DNA of 64,000 nt. It comes from Pusillimonas noertemannii (GTDB lineage Bacteria > Pseudomonadota > Gammaproteobacteria > Burkholderiales > Burkholderiaceae_B). Shown in pieces: positions 1 through 8,670 of this stretch. A program made the position numbers and the translations under genes. A model generated the notes under the pieces. It had not been told where the DNA came from. It saw only the letters and a program-made list of their open reading frames with translations, and searched no databases. Within the stretch, counting starts at the first letter, position 1. Each line of letters starts with the position of its first letter. The stretch covers positions 1-64,000 of the forward strand of contig NZ_QEKO01000001.1 of assembly GCF_003096595.1 (NCBI RefSeq), in the 5' to 3' direction.

Positions 1-474
1 GTTGACGACGGCTTTGAACTGGGCCAATCGATGGCCATCATCGATTACCTGGACGCCAAGTATCCCGAGCCGCGCCTGATTCCCCAAGACCTGCAAACGC
101 GTGCGCGTGTGCTCGAGATCTCCAACCTGATTTCCTGCGACATGCACCCGCTGAACAACCTGCGGGCTCTGAAATACCTGGTCAAAGAGCTGGGTGTCAG
201 CGACGAGGCCAAGACGGCCTGGTACAACCACTGGATTGCCGAAGGCTTTCAGTCGCTCGAGAAAATGCTGCAGCGTACGGGTTCAGGCGACTACTGCGTC
301 GGCGGGCAGGTGTCGCTCGCCGATTGCTGCCTGGTTCCCCAGGTGGCCAACGCCTCGCGCATGGGTTGCGACCTGGGCGCCTACCCGCGCGTCATGGCGG
401 TGTACGAGCATTGCAATACGCTGCCGGCTTTCCAGCAGGCGGCGCCGGCCAATCAGCCGGACTTTCAGAAGTAA
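1..474 (+). CDS. Maleylpyruvate/maleylacetoacetate isomerase, zeta-class GST, 5'-truncated by window edge
   Basis: The reading frame is open from base 1, so the gene starts upstream of the window and only the C-terminal ~157 residues are present. The visible part has the end of the thioredoxin-like domain (QSMAIIDYLD, the SNAIL/TRAIL helix region) and the all-alpha GST domain with the conserved segment SLADCCLVPQVANA and a terminal PAFQQAAP helix. This is the pattern of zeta-class isomerases that convert maleylpyruvate to fumarylpyruvate or maleylacetoacetate to fumarylacetoacetate with glutathione. It lies 44 bases before a 3-hydroxybenzoate 6-hydroxylase, and gentisate dioxygenase and a FAH hydrolase lie nearby. 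I therefore infer the maleylpyruvate role of the gentisate pathway. The active-site N-terminus cannot be seen. Confidence 0.85.
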   Translation, partial: VDDGFELGQSMAIIDYLDAKYPEPRLIPQDLQTRARVLEISNLISCDMHPLNNLRALKYLVKELGVSDEAKTAWYNHWIAEGFQSLEKMLQRTGSGDYCVGGQVSLADCCLVPQVANASRMGCDLGAYPRVMAVYEHCNTLPAFQQAAPANQPDFQK

Positions 475-518
475 GCATCGTGGCGGAAACATAAAGATAA
501 AGAGAAGGACTGGCAGAC

Positions 519-1718
519 ATGGCAAACACAGCAAAGCAGAAAGTCATCGTAGTGGGCGGCGGTATCGGCGGCCTGGCCGCGGCATTGGCTCTTACGCGCC
601 GCAATATCCAGGTATTGCTGCTTGAGCAGGCGGCGCACATCGGCGAAATCGGCGCGGGCATCCAGCTGGGCCCCAACGCCTTTGCCGCCCTCGATGCGCT
701 GGGCGTGGGCGAGGCGGCGCGCAAGCGGGCCGTCTTTACCGACCATTGCATCATGATGGACGCCGTCGATGCGACCGAAGTCGTGCGCATTGAAACCGGC
801 GAGGCCTTCCGCCAGAAATTCGGCGGCCCGTACGCGGTCATCCATCGCGCCGACATCCACCTGTCCATTCTCGAGGCCGTGCAGCACGATCCCCTGATCG
901 AGTTTCGCACTTCCACTCATGTGTCCGACGTCAAGGTCAAGGCCGACGGCGTCGAGGTGATCGATACCGAGGGCAATGTCTACCGCGCCGATGCGGTGGT
1001 GGGTTGCGACGGCGTCAAGTCGGTCATACGCGCCAAGACCATAGGCGTGCAGCATCGCGTAACCGGCCACGTCGTCTATCGCGCCGTGGTCGAGCAAGAG
1101 AACATGCCGGCCGACCTGCAGGTGAACGCCCCCATGCTGTGGGCCGGCCCGCGCTGCCACCTGGTGCACTATCCCTTGCGCGGCGGCAAGCAGTACAACC
1201 TGGTCGTTACCTTCCACAGCAAGGAAGAAGAAGAGTGGGGCGTGCGCGACGGCAGCAAGGAAGAGGTGCTGTCCTACTTCCAGGGCATACACCAGCGCCC
1301 GCACCAGATGCTCGACCGGCCCACCTCGTGGCGCCGCTGGGCCACCGCCGACGCCGACCCGGTCGACGAGTGGGGCACCGGCCGCTGCACCATTCTGGGC
1401 GATGCGGCGCATCCCATGACCCAGTACATGGCGCAGGGCGCCTGCATGGCGCTTGAAGACGCCGTGACCCTGGGCGAGGCCGTGGCCCGCTGCGAAGGCG
1501 ACTTCGATGCCGCCTTCCGCCTGTATGAAAGCATACGCATACCGCGCACTGCCCGGGTCGTATGGTCGACACGCGAAATGGGCCGCATTTACCACGCCAA
1601 GGGCGTGGAGCGCACGGTGCGCAACCTGCTCTGGAAAGACAAGTCGCAGGAGCAGTTTTATTCGGCGCTGGAATGGCTGTACGGCTGGCGCCTTGAAAAC
1701 TGTCTGCAGCCGCGATAA
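519..1718 (+). CDS. 3-hydroxybenzoate 6-monooxygenase (FAD-dependent)
   Basis: This 399-residue class A flavoprotein monooxygenase has an N-terminal Rossmann motif (VVGGGIGGLAAALAL), the internal DG motif (GCDGVKSVIR) and the C-terminal FAD-ribityl motif GDAAHPMTQYMAQGA. The overall sequence is of the salicylate/3-hydroxybenzoate hydroxylase type. Such enzymes use NAD(P)H and oxygen to turn 3-hydroxybenzoate into gentisate in the cytoplasm. Its neighbour upstream is a maleylpyruvate isomerase-type GST and a gentisate dioxygenase lies 9 kb away, which supports 3-hydroxybenzoate over salicylate as substrate. A shine-dalgarno-like GAGAAGGA sits a few bases before the ATG. A salicylate 5-hydroxylase is excluded because that is a Rieske system. 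Confidence 0.85.
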   Translation: MANTAKQKVIVVGGGIGGLAAALALTRRNIQVLLLEQAAHIGEIGAGIQLGPNAFAALDALGVGEAARKRAVFTDHCIMMDAVDATEVVRIETGEAFRQKFGGPYAVIHRADIHLSILEAVQHDPLIEFRTSTHVSDVKVKADGVEVIDTEGNVYRADAVVGCDGVKSVIRAKTIGVQHRVTGHVVYRAVVEQENMPADLQVNAPMLWAGPRCHLVHYPLRGGKQYNLVVTFHSKEEEEWGVRDGSKEEVLSYFQGIHQRPHQMLDRPTSWRRWATADADPVDEWGTGRCTILGDAAHPMTQYMAQGACMALEDAVTLGEAVARCEGDFDAAFRLYESIRIPRTARVVWSTREMGRIYHAKGVERTVRNLLWKDKSQEQFYSALEWLYGWRLENCLQPR

Positions 1719-1751
1719 GCCCGTCGCCGGCACGCGGGCTTATCAATAAAC

Positions 1752-1771
1752 AAGCCGGAGCAATCCGGCTT
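1752..1771. other. Perfect hairpin between hydroxylase and binding-protein genes
   Basis: AAGCCGGA and TCCGGCTT form an 8-bp perfect stem around a 4-base loop. There is no T-run on the plus strand, so it looks like a processing or attenuation hairpin rather than a full terminator. It could keep expression of the downstream binding protein separate from that of the hydroxylase. Confidence 0.4.
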
Positions 1772-1796
1772 CAAGCAGAACCATAAGGAGACAAAC

Positions 1797-2984
1797 ATGA
1801 CATTTTTCAAGAAACTGGGCGTTGCCCTGGCCCTGTCCGCATTGAGCGCGTCGGGCCCGGCCCTTGCGCAAAAGCAAGAGCCCCTGCGAATCGGCTTCAT
1901 CACCACGCTTTCGACGCCCGCGGGCTATATCGGCGAAGACGAGCGCGACGGCTTCATGCTTGCCGTCAAGCAAGAGCAGGGCAAGCTGGGCGGCGTTCCG
2001 GTCGACGTCGTCGTCGAGGACGACGGCCTCAAGCCGGCTTCGGGCAAGCAGACGGCCGAGCGCATGCTGCAGGACGGCATCAAGCTGTTCACCGGCATCA
2101 ACTTCTCGAACGTGCTGGTGGCGGTGGCCCCCACCGTCGTTCGCAATAACGCTTTTTATGTCAGTCTGAACGCCGGCCCGTCCACCTTCGCCGGCGAGGG
2201 CTGCGACAAGAACTACTTTGCCGCGGCGTTCCAGAACGATTCATACAGCGACACGGCAGCCATCGCCGCCAACAACATGGGCATCAAGAAGATGGTCATC
2301 ATGGCGCCCAACTATCAGTCGGGCCGTGACGCGCTCAACGGTTTCAAAAGGGTGTACAAGGGCGAGATCCTGGCCGAGATCTACACCAAGCTCGACCAGT
2401 CGGACTTCTCGGTCGAACTGGCCCGTATCCGTTCCCTGGCTCCTGAAGCGTTGTTCGAGTTCCTGCCCGGCGGCGCCGGCATCAATTTTGCCAAGCAGTG
2501 GGCCAATTCGGGCCTGAACGATTCGGTCAAGATGGTCACCACCCTGTACTCGATGGACGACCGCATGATCGCCGCCACGGGCGATGCCGGCGAGGGCTTC
2601 CTTCTGACGACCGAGTGGACGGCCGACATGGACAATGCCGCCAACAAGCAGTTCGTCAAGGCCTTCCAGGAAGAATACGGCCGGCGCCCCACGGTTTATG
2701 CCGCCACCTCGTACGACACGGCCCGCCTGATCGCCTCGGCGCTCAAGGCTGCCGAGGGCGATATCGAGGGCAAGGCCGACGTGTTCCGCGAGGCGCTGCG
2801 CAAGGCCGACTTCGACAGCGTGCGGGGCAATTTCAAGATGGGGCCCAACCATTACCCCATCCAGGACTGGTTCCTGGTCGAGGTGGCTCGCAACGACGTC
2901 GGCAAGCTCGACTATAAATTCGTCGATACCATCATCAAGGATCACGGCGATCCGTATGCGGGCCAGTGCAAGATGGACAAGTAA
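1797..2984 (+). CDS. Periplasmic substrate-binding protein of a Liv-type ABC transporter (SBP1)
   Basis: This 395-residue protein has a Sec signal peptide (cleavage probably after ALA at residue ~24) followed by a type I periplasmic binding fold (Peripla_BP_6). The start IGFITTLSTPAGYIGEDERD and the segment FTGINFSNVLVAVAP are shared almost word for word with the products at 3267 and 26657. Cysteines in GEGCDKNYF and near the C-terminus (GQCKMDK) also recur in those paralogues and may form a disulfide. An AAGGAG ribosome site precedes the ATG. It lies between the 3-hydroxybenzoate hydroxylase and the LivHMGF genes, so I infer that it delivers 3-hydroxybenzoate or a related aromatic acid. The ligand itself is not proved. 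Confidence 0.85.
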   Translation: MTFFKKLGVALALSALSASGPALAQKQEPLRIGFITTLSTPAGYIGEDERDGFMLAVKQEQGKLGGVPVDVVVEDDGLKPASGKQTAERMLQDGIKLFTGINFSNVLVAVAPTVVRNNAFYVSLNAGPSTFAGEGCDKNYFAAAFQNDSYSDTAAIAANNMGIKKMVIMAPNYQSGRDALNGFKRVYKGEILAEIYTKLDQSDFSVELARIRSLAPEALFEFLPGGAGINFAKQWANSGLNDSVKMVTTLYSMDDRMIAATGDAGEGFLLTTEWTADMDNAANKQFVKAFQEEYGRRPTVYAATSYDTARLIASALKAAEGDIEGKADVFREALRKADFDSVRGNFKMGPNHYPIQDWFLVEVARNDVGKLDYKFVDTIIKDHGDPYAGQCKMDK

Positions 2985-3021
2985 TTGTTCGCAGCGCCGC
3001 CTGTCGGGCGGCGATAAAGGC

Positions 3022-3054
3022 GGGGCGATGCGGCTGCGTCGCCCCTCTCCTTTC
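3022..3054 (+). terminator. Probable terminator after SBP1
   Basis: GGGGCGA and TCGCCCC pair around a ten-base loop, and a pyrimidine-rich TCTCCTTT follows. A second hairpin (CGCCGCC/GGGCGGCG) sits just upstream. Together they probably end the hydroxylase-SBP1 transcript before the AT-rich promoter region of SBP2. Confidence 0.5.
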
Positions 3055-3098
3055 TGGGTGGCCCCATTTGTTTTTGTACCCGATACAAATTAACATTG

Positions 3099-3125
3099 TC
3101 GAAAAAGATAAAAATTTTATAAAAT
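3099..3125 (+). promoter_or_regulatory. Conserved 27-nt element TCGA-N12-TTTTATAAAAT upstream of SBP2
   Basis: TCGA is followed after 12 bases by TTTTATAAAAT, the core being the palindrome ATTTTATAAAAT. The same arrangement with identical spacing occurs before the gentisate dioxygenase operon (11910-11936, reverse strand) and before SBP3 (26568-26594). Read as a promoter it gives TTGTCG, 16 bases, TATAAA; read as an operator the palindrome would suit the GntR regulator at 7945-8670. Both readings may hold at once. Confidence 0.55.
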
Positions 3126-3266
3126 AAGGATTGTTTGTGTGATTTGTAAGCAATTGTCTGCTTGCAGCCCACTACGACCTTGTCACAGCGGAAACTCGAG
3201 CAAGCCCACAGCTTTTCGGGTTCAAGAATCGATAATTCAACAGAAGCGACTCTGGAGGCCTTTTTC

Positions 3267-4442
3267 ATGAAGCACATCAACAAGTTGGCTGCGGCATTTG
3301 CCCTGTCGGCATTCGCCTCGCTGGCTCATGGCCAAGAAACCGTCGATATCGGTTTCATCGGCACCCTGTCCACGCCGGCCGGCTATATCGGCGAAGACCA
3401 GCGCGACGCCTTTCAACTGGCTATCAAGGAAGAAGGCGGCAAGCTGGGCGGCATCCCCGTGCGTCTCATCGTCGAAGATGACGGCCTGAAGCCCGCCACG
3501 GGCAAGCAGTCGGCCGAGAAAATGCTCCAGGACGGCGTGCGCCTGTTTACCGGCATCAACTTCTCGAACGTTCTGGTGGCGGTCGTGCCTTCGGTCGTCA
3601 AGGAAGACAACGGCTTTTTCGTCAGCCTGAACGCCGGTCCTTCGAATTTCGCCGGCAAGGCCTGCAACCCCAATTTCTTCTCGGTGGCCATGCAGAACGA
3701 CTCGTACAGCGATACGGCCGCCATTGCCGCCAACCAGCAGGACGTGAAGAAAATCGTCATCATGGCCCCCGCCTACCAGGCCGGGCGCGATGCGCTCACG
3801 GGCTTCAAGCGCGCCTACAAGGGCGAAATTCTGGCCGAGATCTACACCAAGCTCGATCAGTCCGATTTCTCGGTCGAACTGGCCCGCATCCGTTCGCTGC
3901 AGCCCGATGCCGTGTTCGAGTTCCTGCCGGGCGGCGCGGGCATCAACTTTGCCAAGCAGTTTGCCAATTCTGGCCTGAACAAGTCCATCAAGATGGTCAC
4001 CCCGCTGTATTCCATGGACGACCGCATGCTGGCCGCCTCGGGCGATGCGGGCGAAGGCTACTACCTGACCACGCAATGGACCAGCCAACAAGACAACGAG
4101 GCCAGCAAGGCCTTCGTGGCCGCCTTTGAAAAAGAGTACGGCCGCCGGCCCACCGTATATGCGGCTACATCGTATGACACGGCGCGCCTGATCGGCTCGG
4201 CGCTCAAGGCTGTCAACGGCGACGTCAAGGGCAAGCCCGATGCTTTCCGCGAAGCACTGCGCAAGGCCGACTTCGAAAGCGTGCGCGGCAACTTCAAGTT
4301 CAACACCAACCATTACCCCATCCAGGATTGGTATCTGGTCAAGGTCGAGCGCAACAGCGATGGCAAGCTCGACTACAAGGCGATCAGCACGATCGCCAAG
4401 GACCACACTGATCCCTATGTCTCGCAATGCGAAATGAAGTAA
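3267..4442 (+). CDS. Periplasmic substrate-binding protein of a Liv-type ABC transporter (SBP2)
   Basis: I place the start at the ATG at 3267 because it is preceded by a clear CTGGAGG ribosome site and begins a canonical signal peptide (MKHINKLAAAFALSAFASLAHG). An upstream in-frame extension to 3162 would add 35 non-signal residues. The mature 391-residue product is a close paralogue of SBP1, with the same TLSTPAGYIGEDQRDAF opening, the FTGINFSNVLVAV segment and the Cys pair (GKACNPNFF and SQCEMK). It directly precedes livHMGF and is the most likely main binding partner of that transporter. The two tandem copies suggest either a broader ligand range or separate regulation. The ligand is inferred to be an aromatic acid. 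Confidence 0.87.
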   Translation: MKHINKLAAAFALSAFASLAHGQETVDIGFIGTLSTPAGYIGEDQRDAFQLAIKEEGGKLGGIPVRLIVEDDGLKPATGKQSAEKMLQDGVRLFTGINFSNVLVAVVPSVVKEDNGFFVSLNAGPSNFAGKACNPNFFSVAMQNDSYSDTAAIAANQQDVKKIVIMAPAYQAGRDALTGFKRAYKGEILAEIYTKLDQSDFSVELARIRSLQPDAVFEFLPGGAGINFAKQFANSGLNKSIKMVTPLYSMDDRMLAASGDAGEGYYLTTQWTSQQDNEASKAFVAAFEKEYGRRPTVYAATSYDTARLIGSALKAVNGDVKGKPDAFREALRKADFESVRGNFKFNTNHYPIQDWYLVKVERNSDGKLDYKAISTIAKDHTDPYVSQCEMK

Positions 4443-4461
4443 CGCTATTTGCCTGAAACCA

Positions 4462-4487
4462 CGCGCCCGGGCTTGCCCGGGTGCGCG
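4462..4487 (+). other. GC-rich hairpin between SBP2 and livH
   Basis: GCGCCCGGGC pairs with the following CCCGGGTGCGC around a very short loop, with no T-run. Hairpins at this position in binding-protein transporter operons commonly protect the 3' end of the abundant binding-protein mRNA and lower permease expression. That role is inferred here. Confidence 0.45.
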
Positions 4488-4507
4488 CAAGAAACGGGAT
4501 CTTCCCC

Positions 4508-5422
4508 ATGTATCTGTTCCTTGAACAGGCCATGAATGGCCTGCAATACAGCGCTTTGCTGTTCCTGCTTTCGGCGGGTCTGACCCTTATCTTCGGCATC
4601 ATGAACGTCGTGAACCTGGCTCATGGTTCCTTCTACATGGTGGGGGCCTTTTGCGCCGCCTCGGCCGTGGCCATCACGGGCTCGTTCACGGTGGCCATCC
4701 TGGCTTCGATCGTGGGCGCGGGCGTGTACGGCCTGATCGTCGAGCGGCTGATCATCAGCCGCCTATACCATCGCGATCACCTGGACCAGGTCCTGGCAAC
4801 GCTGGGGGTGATCTTCTTCACCAACGCACTGGTCACGCTGGTCTTTGGCCGCAGCCCCCCGTTCGTGGCCATCCCGCCGCTGCTGTCGGGCGCGGTCCAG
4901 ATCGCCCCAGGCTTTAACTACCCGATCATGAGGCTGGCCTTCATCGGCGCTGGCGTGCTGGTGGCCGTGGGCCTGTGGCTGCTCATTTCCCGCACCCGCG
5001 TGGGCATGCTGGTGCGTGCCGGAGCCGACGACGCCGAGATCGTCGATGCGCTGGGCGTGAACATCCGGCGCCTGTTCATGCTGGTGTTCACGCTGGGCGC
5101 GCTGCTGTGCGGCTTTGCCGGTGTCATGGCGGCCCCCCTGCTGGCGGTCGAAATTGGCATGGGCGAAAAGGTGCTGATCACCACCTTCGTGGTGATCGTG
5201 GTGGGGGGCGTGGGTTCGGTGCGCGGCGCGCTGCTGGGCTCGGTGCTGGTGGGCATGACCGATTCTTTCGGCCGGGCCTACATTCCCATCTGGATGTCCC
5301 AGTTGCTGCCGCCCGAATACAGCTCGTCGGTCAGCTCCAGCCTGGTGTCGGCCAGTATCTACATTCTGATGGCCGTGGTGCTGCTGGTGAAGCCGCGCGG
5401 CCTGATTCCGGCACAAAGGTAA
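4508..5422 (+). CDS. Branched-chain/aromatic-acid ABC transporter permease, LivH family
   Basis: This 304-residue, strongly hydrophobic protein begins MYLFLEQAMNGLQYSALLFLLSAGLTLIFG and contains the LivH hallmark GIMNVVNLAHGSFYM. It has about eight membrane segments and a cytoplasmic EAA-like loop (GADDAEIVDALGVNI). I choose the ATG at 4508 over the GTG at 4481 because the extension is hydrophilic and overlaps the hairpin stem. It would form one half of the inner-membrane channel with the LivM protein encoded 4 bases downstream. The operon order SBP2-H-M-G-F and its place next to 3-hydroxybenzoate genes suggest uptake of aromatic acids rather than leucine. Confidence 0.87.
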   Translation: MYLFLEQAMNGLQYSALLFLLSAGLTLIFGIMNVVNLAHGSFYMVGAFCAASAVAITGSFTVAILASIVGAGVYGLIVERLIISRLYHRDHLDQVLATLGVIFFTNALVTLVFGRSPPFVAIPPLLSGAVQIAPGFNYPIMRLAFIGAGVLVAVGLWLLISRTRVGMLVRAGADDAEIVDALGVNIRRLFMLVFTLGALLCGFAGVMAAPLLAVEIGMGEKVLITTFVVIVVGGVGSVRGALLGSVLVGMTDSFGRAYIPIWMSQLLPPEYSSSVSSSLVSASIYILMAVVLLVKPRGLIPAQR

Positions 5423-5426
5423 AGCA

Positions 5427-6395
5427 ATGACCCGGAAAAACATCGTCATATTCCTGATTTTCGCTGCGCTGCTGGTGTTGCCCCTGGCGGCCAACGGCTT
5501 GAACAACAGCTTCCTGATCAACATGGGCACGCAGTTCGTCATCTACGCGCTGGCGGCCATCAGTCTCGACCTGGTGCTGGGCTATGGCGCCATGGTCAGC
5601 TTCGGGCACGCGGCCTTCTTCGGCCTGGGCGGCTATGTGGTGGGCATTGTGGCCTATCACATGGGCATGGGCGAGACCATCATGGGCTGGACCGGCTCTG
5701 AATCGGCCCTGGTCATGTGGCCCCTGGCCATGCTGGCGGCCGCCCTTACGGGCCTGGTCATGGGCTTTTTGTCGCTGCGCACCAGCGGCGTGCAGTTCAT
5801 CATGATCACCCTGGCCTTTGCCCAAATGCTGTACTTCGTGCTGGTGGGGCTGGTTACCTACGGGGGCGACGACGGCATGTCGGTCATGTCGCGCAACCTG
5901 ATACCCGGCGTGAACATGGACGACCCCTCCATTTTCTACTATGTGTGCCTGGCCCTGATGACATTGTGGGTGGTGCTGTGCCGGCGCATCGTCAACTCGC
6001 CCTTCGGCATGGCGCTGCGCGGCTTCCAGCAGAACGAGCGGCGCAACGTGAACCTGGGCTATGCGCCCATGCGCTACAAGCTCACGGCCTTTACCATTTC
6101 GGCGGCCGGGGCCGGCCTGGCCGGCGCGCTATGGGCCAACTACGCCCTGTACGTCAGCCCCGACATGGCCTCGTGGCTCAAGTCGGGCACGCTGATGGCC
6201 ATGATCGTGCTGGGCGGCATGGGCACCATCTATGGCTCCATTCTGGGTGCGGCTGTGTACCTGGGCCTTGAACAGGCCCTGACCGCCTGGACCGAGAACT
6301 GGATGCTGTTCCTGGGCCCGGCCCTGATTCTTGTCGTGTTGTTCAGCAAGCGCGGGTTGTTCGGCTGGCTGGCAGGGAGAAACAGCCATGACTGA
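5427..6395 (+). CDS. Branched-chain/aromatic-acid ABC transporter permease, LivM family
   Basis: The 322-residue product has the LivM signature GYGAMVSFGHAAFFGLGGYVVG near residues 50-75 and about nine hydrophobic segments. The cytoplasmic coupling loop around FGMALRGFQQNERRNVNLGY matches the family. It follows livH by 4 bases and its 3' end overlaps the upstream region of the ATPase gene, so the genes are translationally linked. It should pair with the LivH product as the second transmembrane subunit. Nothing in the sequence departs from the family length of about 320-330 residues. Substrate assignment rests only on the neighbouring gentisate-pathway genes. Confidence 0.86.
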   Translation: MTRKNIVIFLIFAALLVLPLAANGLNNSFLINMGTQFVIYALAAISLDLVLGYGAMVSFGHAAFFGLGGYVVGIVAYHMGMGETIMGWTGSESALVMWPLAMLAAALTGLVMGFLSLRTSGVQFIMITLAFAQMLYFVLVGLVTYGGDDGMSVMSRNLIPGVNMDDPSIFYYVCLALMTLWVVLCRRIVNSPFGMALRGFQQNERRNVNLGYAPMRYKLTAFTISAAGAGLAGALWANYALYVSPDMASWLKSGTLMAMIVLGGMGTIYGSILGAAVYLGLEQALTAWTENWMLFLGPALILVVLFSKRGLFGWLAGRNSHD

Positions 6396-7155
6396 AGCGC
6401 TTCAAACCACAGCGCCCAAGCTCGAGATCCGCAGCCTGCGCAAGGCATTCGGTGCCCTGGTGGCCACCAATGACGTCAACATCCAGGTCCAGCCCGGCGA
6501 GATCCACGCGCTGATCGGCCCCAACGGCGCCGGCAAGACCACCCTTATCTCGCAGATCAGCGGCGAGCTCATGCCCGACTCGGGCCAGGTGCTGCTCGAC
6601 GGCGAAGACATCACCCGCCTGCCCGCATACAAGCGGGCCTCGGTGGGGCTGGCGCGGTCCTTCCAGATCAGCCAGCTGTACAACGACTTTACCGCCGAAG
6701 ACAACGTCGCCCTGGCCGTGCAGGCCCAGTCTGCCAAGCGCTTCGACATGTTCAGCTCGGCGCGCAAGCAGATGGACCTGCGCGAGCCGGCCCGCCAGGC
6801 GCTGCAGCGGGTCGGGCTGGCCGATCGGGGCCACCTGCGCGTCTCTGAACTGGCGCACGGCGAAAAGCGCCAGCTCGAACTGGCCATCGCCTTGTCGCTG
6901 AACGCCTCGGTGCTGTTGCTTGACGAGCCCATGGCCGGCCTGGGCGCCGAAGAGTCCCAGCGCATGAAGGACATTCTGCTCGAGCTCAAGGGCCAGTACG
7001 CCATCTTGCTGGTCGAACACGACATGGACATTGTTTTTGCACTGGCCGACCGCATTACCGTGCTGGTCTACGGCAAGCCCATCTTCACCGGCACCCCGGA
7101 TGAAGTGCGCGGCAACAGCGATGTGCGCGATGCCTATCTGGGAAGGGAAGAATAG
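6388..7155 (+). CDS. ABC transporter ATP-binding protein, LivG family
   Basis: This 255-residue ATPase shows Walker A GPNGAGKTT, a signature-like ELAHGEKRQLELA in place of the classical LSGGQ, Walker B VLLLDEPMAGL and the switch histidine in LVEHDMDIV. The C-terminal YGKPIFTGTPDEVR region is typical of LivG proteins. The ATG at 6388 is preceded by CAGGGAGA and overlaps the end of livM by 8 bases; a longer frame from 6331 lies wholly inside livM and is not used. It energises transport together with the LivF protein encoded 2 bases downstream. The degenerate signature is normal for LivG and does not indicate loss of function. Confidence 0.87.
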   Translation: MTEALQTTAPKLEIRSLRKAFGALVATNDVNIQVQPGEIHALIGPNGAGKTTLISQISGELMPDSGQVLLDGEDITRLPAYKRASVGLARSFQISQLYNDFTAEDNVALAVQAQSAKRFDMFSSARKQMDLREPARQALQRVGLADRGHLRVSELAHGEKRQLELAIALSLNASVLLLDEPMAGLGAEESQRMKDILLELKGQYAILLVEHDMDIVFALADRITVLVYGKPIFTGTPDEVRGNSDVRDAYLGREE

Positions 7156-7157
7156 AA

Positions 7158-7853
<696 letters not shown>

Positions 7854-7868
7854 GCAAGGCACATTCCG

Positions 7869-7904
7869 AAATCAGGCCGCCCGCAATGGACGGCCTGATT
7901 TTAT
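7869..7904. terminator. Bidirectional terminator between livF and the gntR gene
   Basis: AAATCAGGCCG and CGGCCTGATTT form an 11-bp perfect stem with an 11-base loop, flanked by T-rich sequence on the plus-strand side and by TTTC when read on the minus strand. It lies between two convergent genes and can end both transcripts. Confidence 0.7.
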
Positions 7905-7944
7905 GTGGCCCGGCGATACCGCGGTGCTGCCGGGGGAAGACGCT

Positions 7945-8670
7945 TCATGCGGCCGAGGCGGCAGGCTGCTCGAGCAGCGACGTTTCTATGAGCCTGGTCG
8001 TGCGGTTGTAATGCTCGGCCAGCAGGGCCACTGCCTGGTCGGCATCTCGGCGCAGCGTCGCTTCGACGATCTCGTGGTGCTCTTTCGATACGTCGCGGCT
8101 GCTGTCGCGCCGCACAGAGGTCTTGAGCATGGGCCGGCGATAGCGCTCGGTCTGGATGTACAGCGTGGCCGAGAGCTCGAGCAGCCAGCGCGAGTCACAG
8201 GCCGCGATCAGGGCCCGGTGCAAGGCCAGGTGGCGCTGCTCTACTTCGTCGTACGAAGCCTGTTGCGCTTCGGCGCCATTGCGACGTGTGACCAGATCGA
8301 GTGCGTGTAGCGCCGCCACGATGCTGGTTTCCCAGTCGTCGGTGGCGTGCTGTATGGAACGCCGCAGGGCCTCGCAATCAATGAGCGTGCGCACGCTCAT
8401 TGAGTCTTGCATTTCTTTCAGCGAAAGCGGCGCCACCCGGAAGCCCTTGAGCGCGATCGACTCGACCAGGCGCTCGCTGTGCAGGCGGTTCAGCGCCTCG
8501 CGCAGCGGCGTGAAGCTGAGCTGGTAGCGCTGCTTGAGAAACTCGAGGCGCAGCGCCAGGCCGGGGGCCAGTTCGCCCGAAAGAATGTCGCGCTTCAGGT
8601 CTGCATAGGCTTGCTCGGCCAGTGTCGAGGACTTGGCCGCGCGCGGCGCTTCGCGCAGTGGGGCGTTCAT
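7945..8670 (-). CDS. GntR-family transcriptional regulator, FCD (FadR-like) type
   Basis: The 241-residue protein has a winged helix at residues ~15-80 with the typical TPLREALNRLHSERLVE recognition segment. A C-terminal all-helical FCD ligand domain (~90-225) contains the metal-site type residues in DCEALRR, LALHRAL and KEHHEIVEATL. Such regulators usually repress catabolic genes until a carboxylic acid ligand binds. Its ATG overlaps the nitrilase stop by 4 bases (ATGA), so it is the last gene of the gentisate dioxygenase-FAH-nitrilase operon and probably controls it. The palindrome ATTTTATAAAAT before that operon is my candidate operator, but this link is inference only. Confidence 0.85.
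   Translation of the reverse strand: MNAPLREAPRAAKSSTLAEQAYADLKRDILSGELAPGLALRLEFLKQRYQLSFTPLREALNRLHSERLVESIALKGFRVAPLSLKEMQDSMSVRTLIDCEALRRSIQHATDDWETSIVAALHALDLVTRRNGAEAQQASYDEVEQRHLALHRALIAACDSRWLLELSATLYIQTERYRRPMLKTSVRRDSSRDVSKEHHEIVEATLRRDADQAVALLAEHYNRTTRLIETSLLEQPAASAA

Noticed and set aside
3237-4490. A 417-codon minus-strand frame
   Set aside because: It is antisense to SBP2, which has a signal peptide and a good ribosome site.
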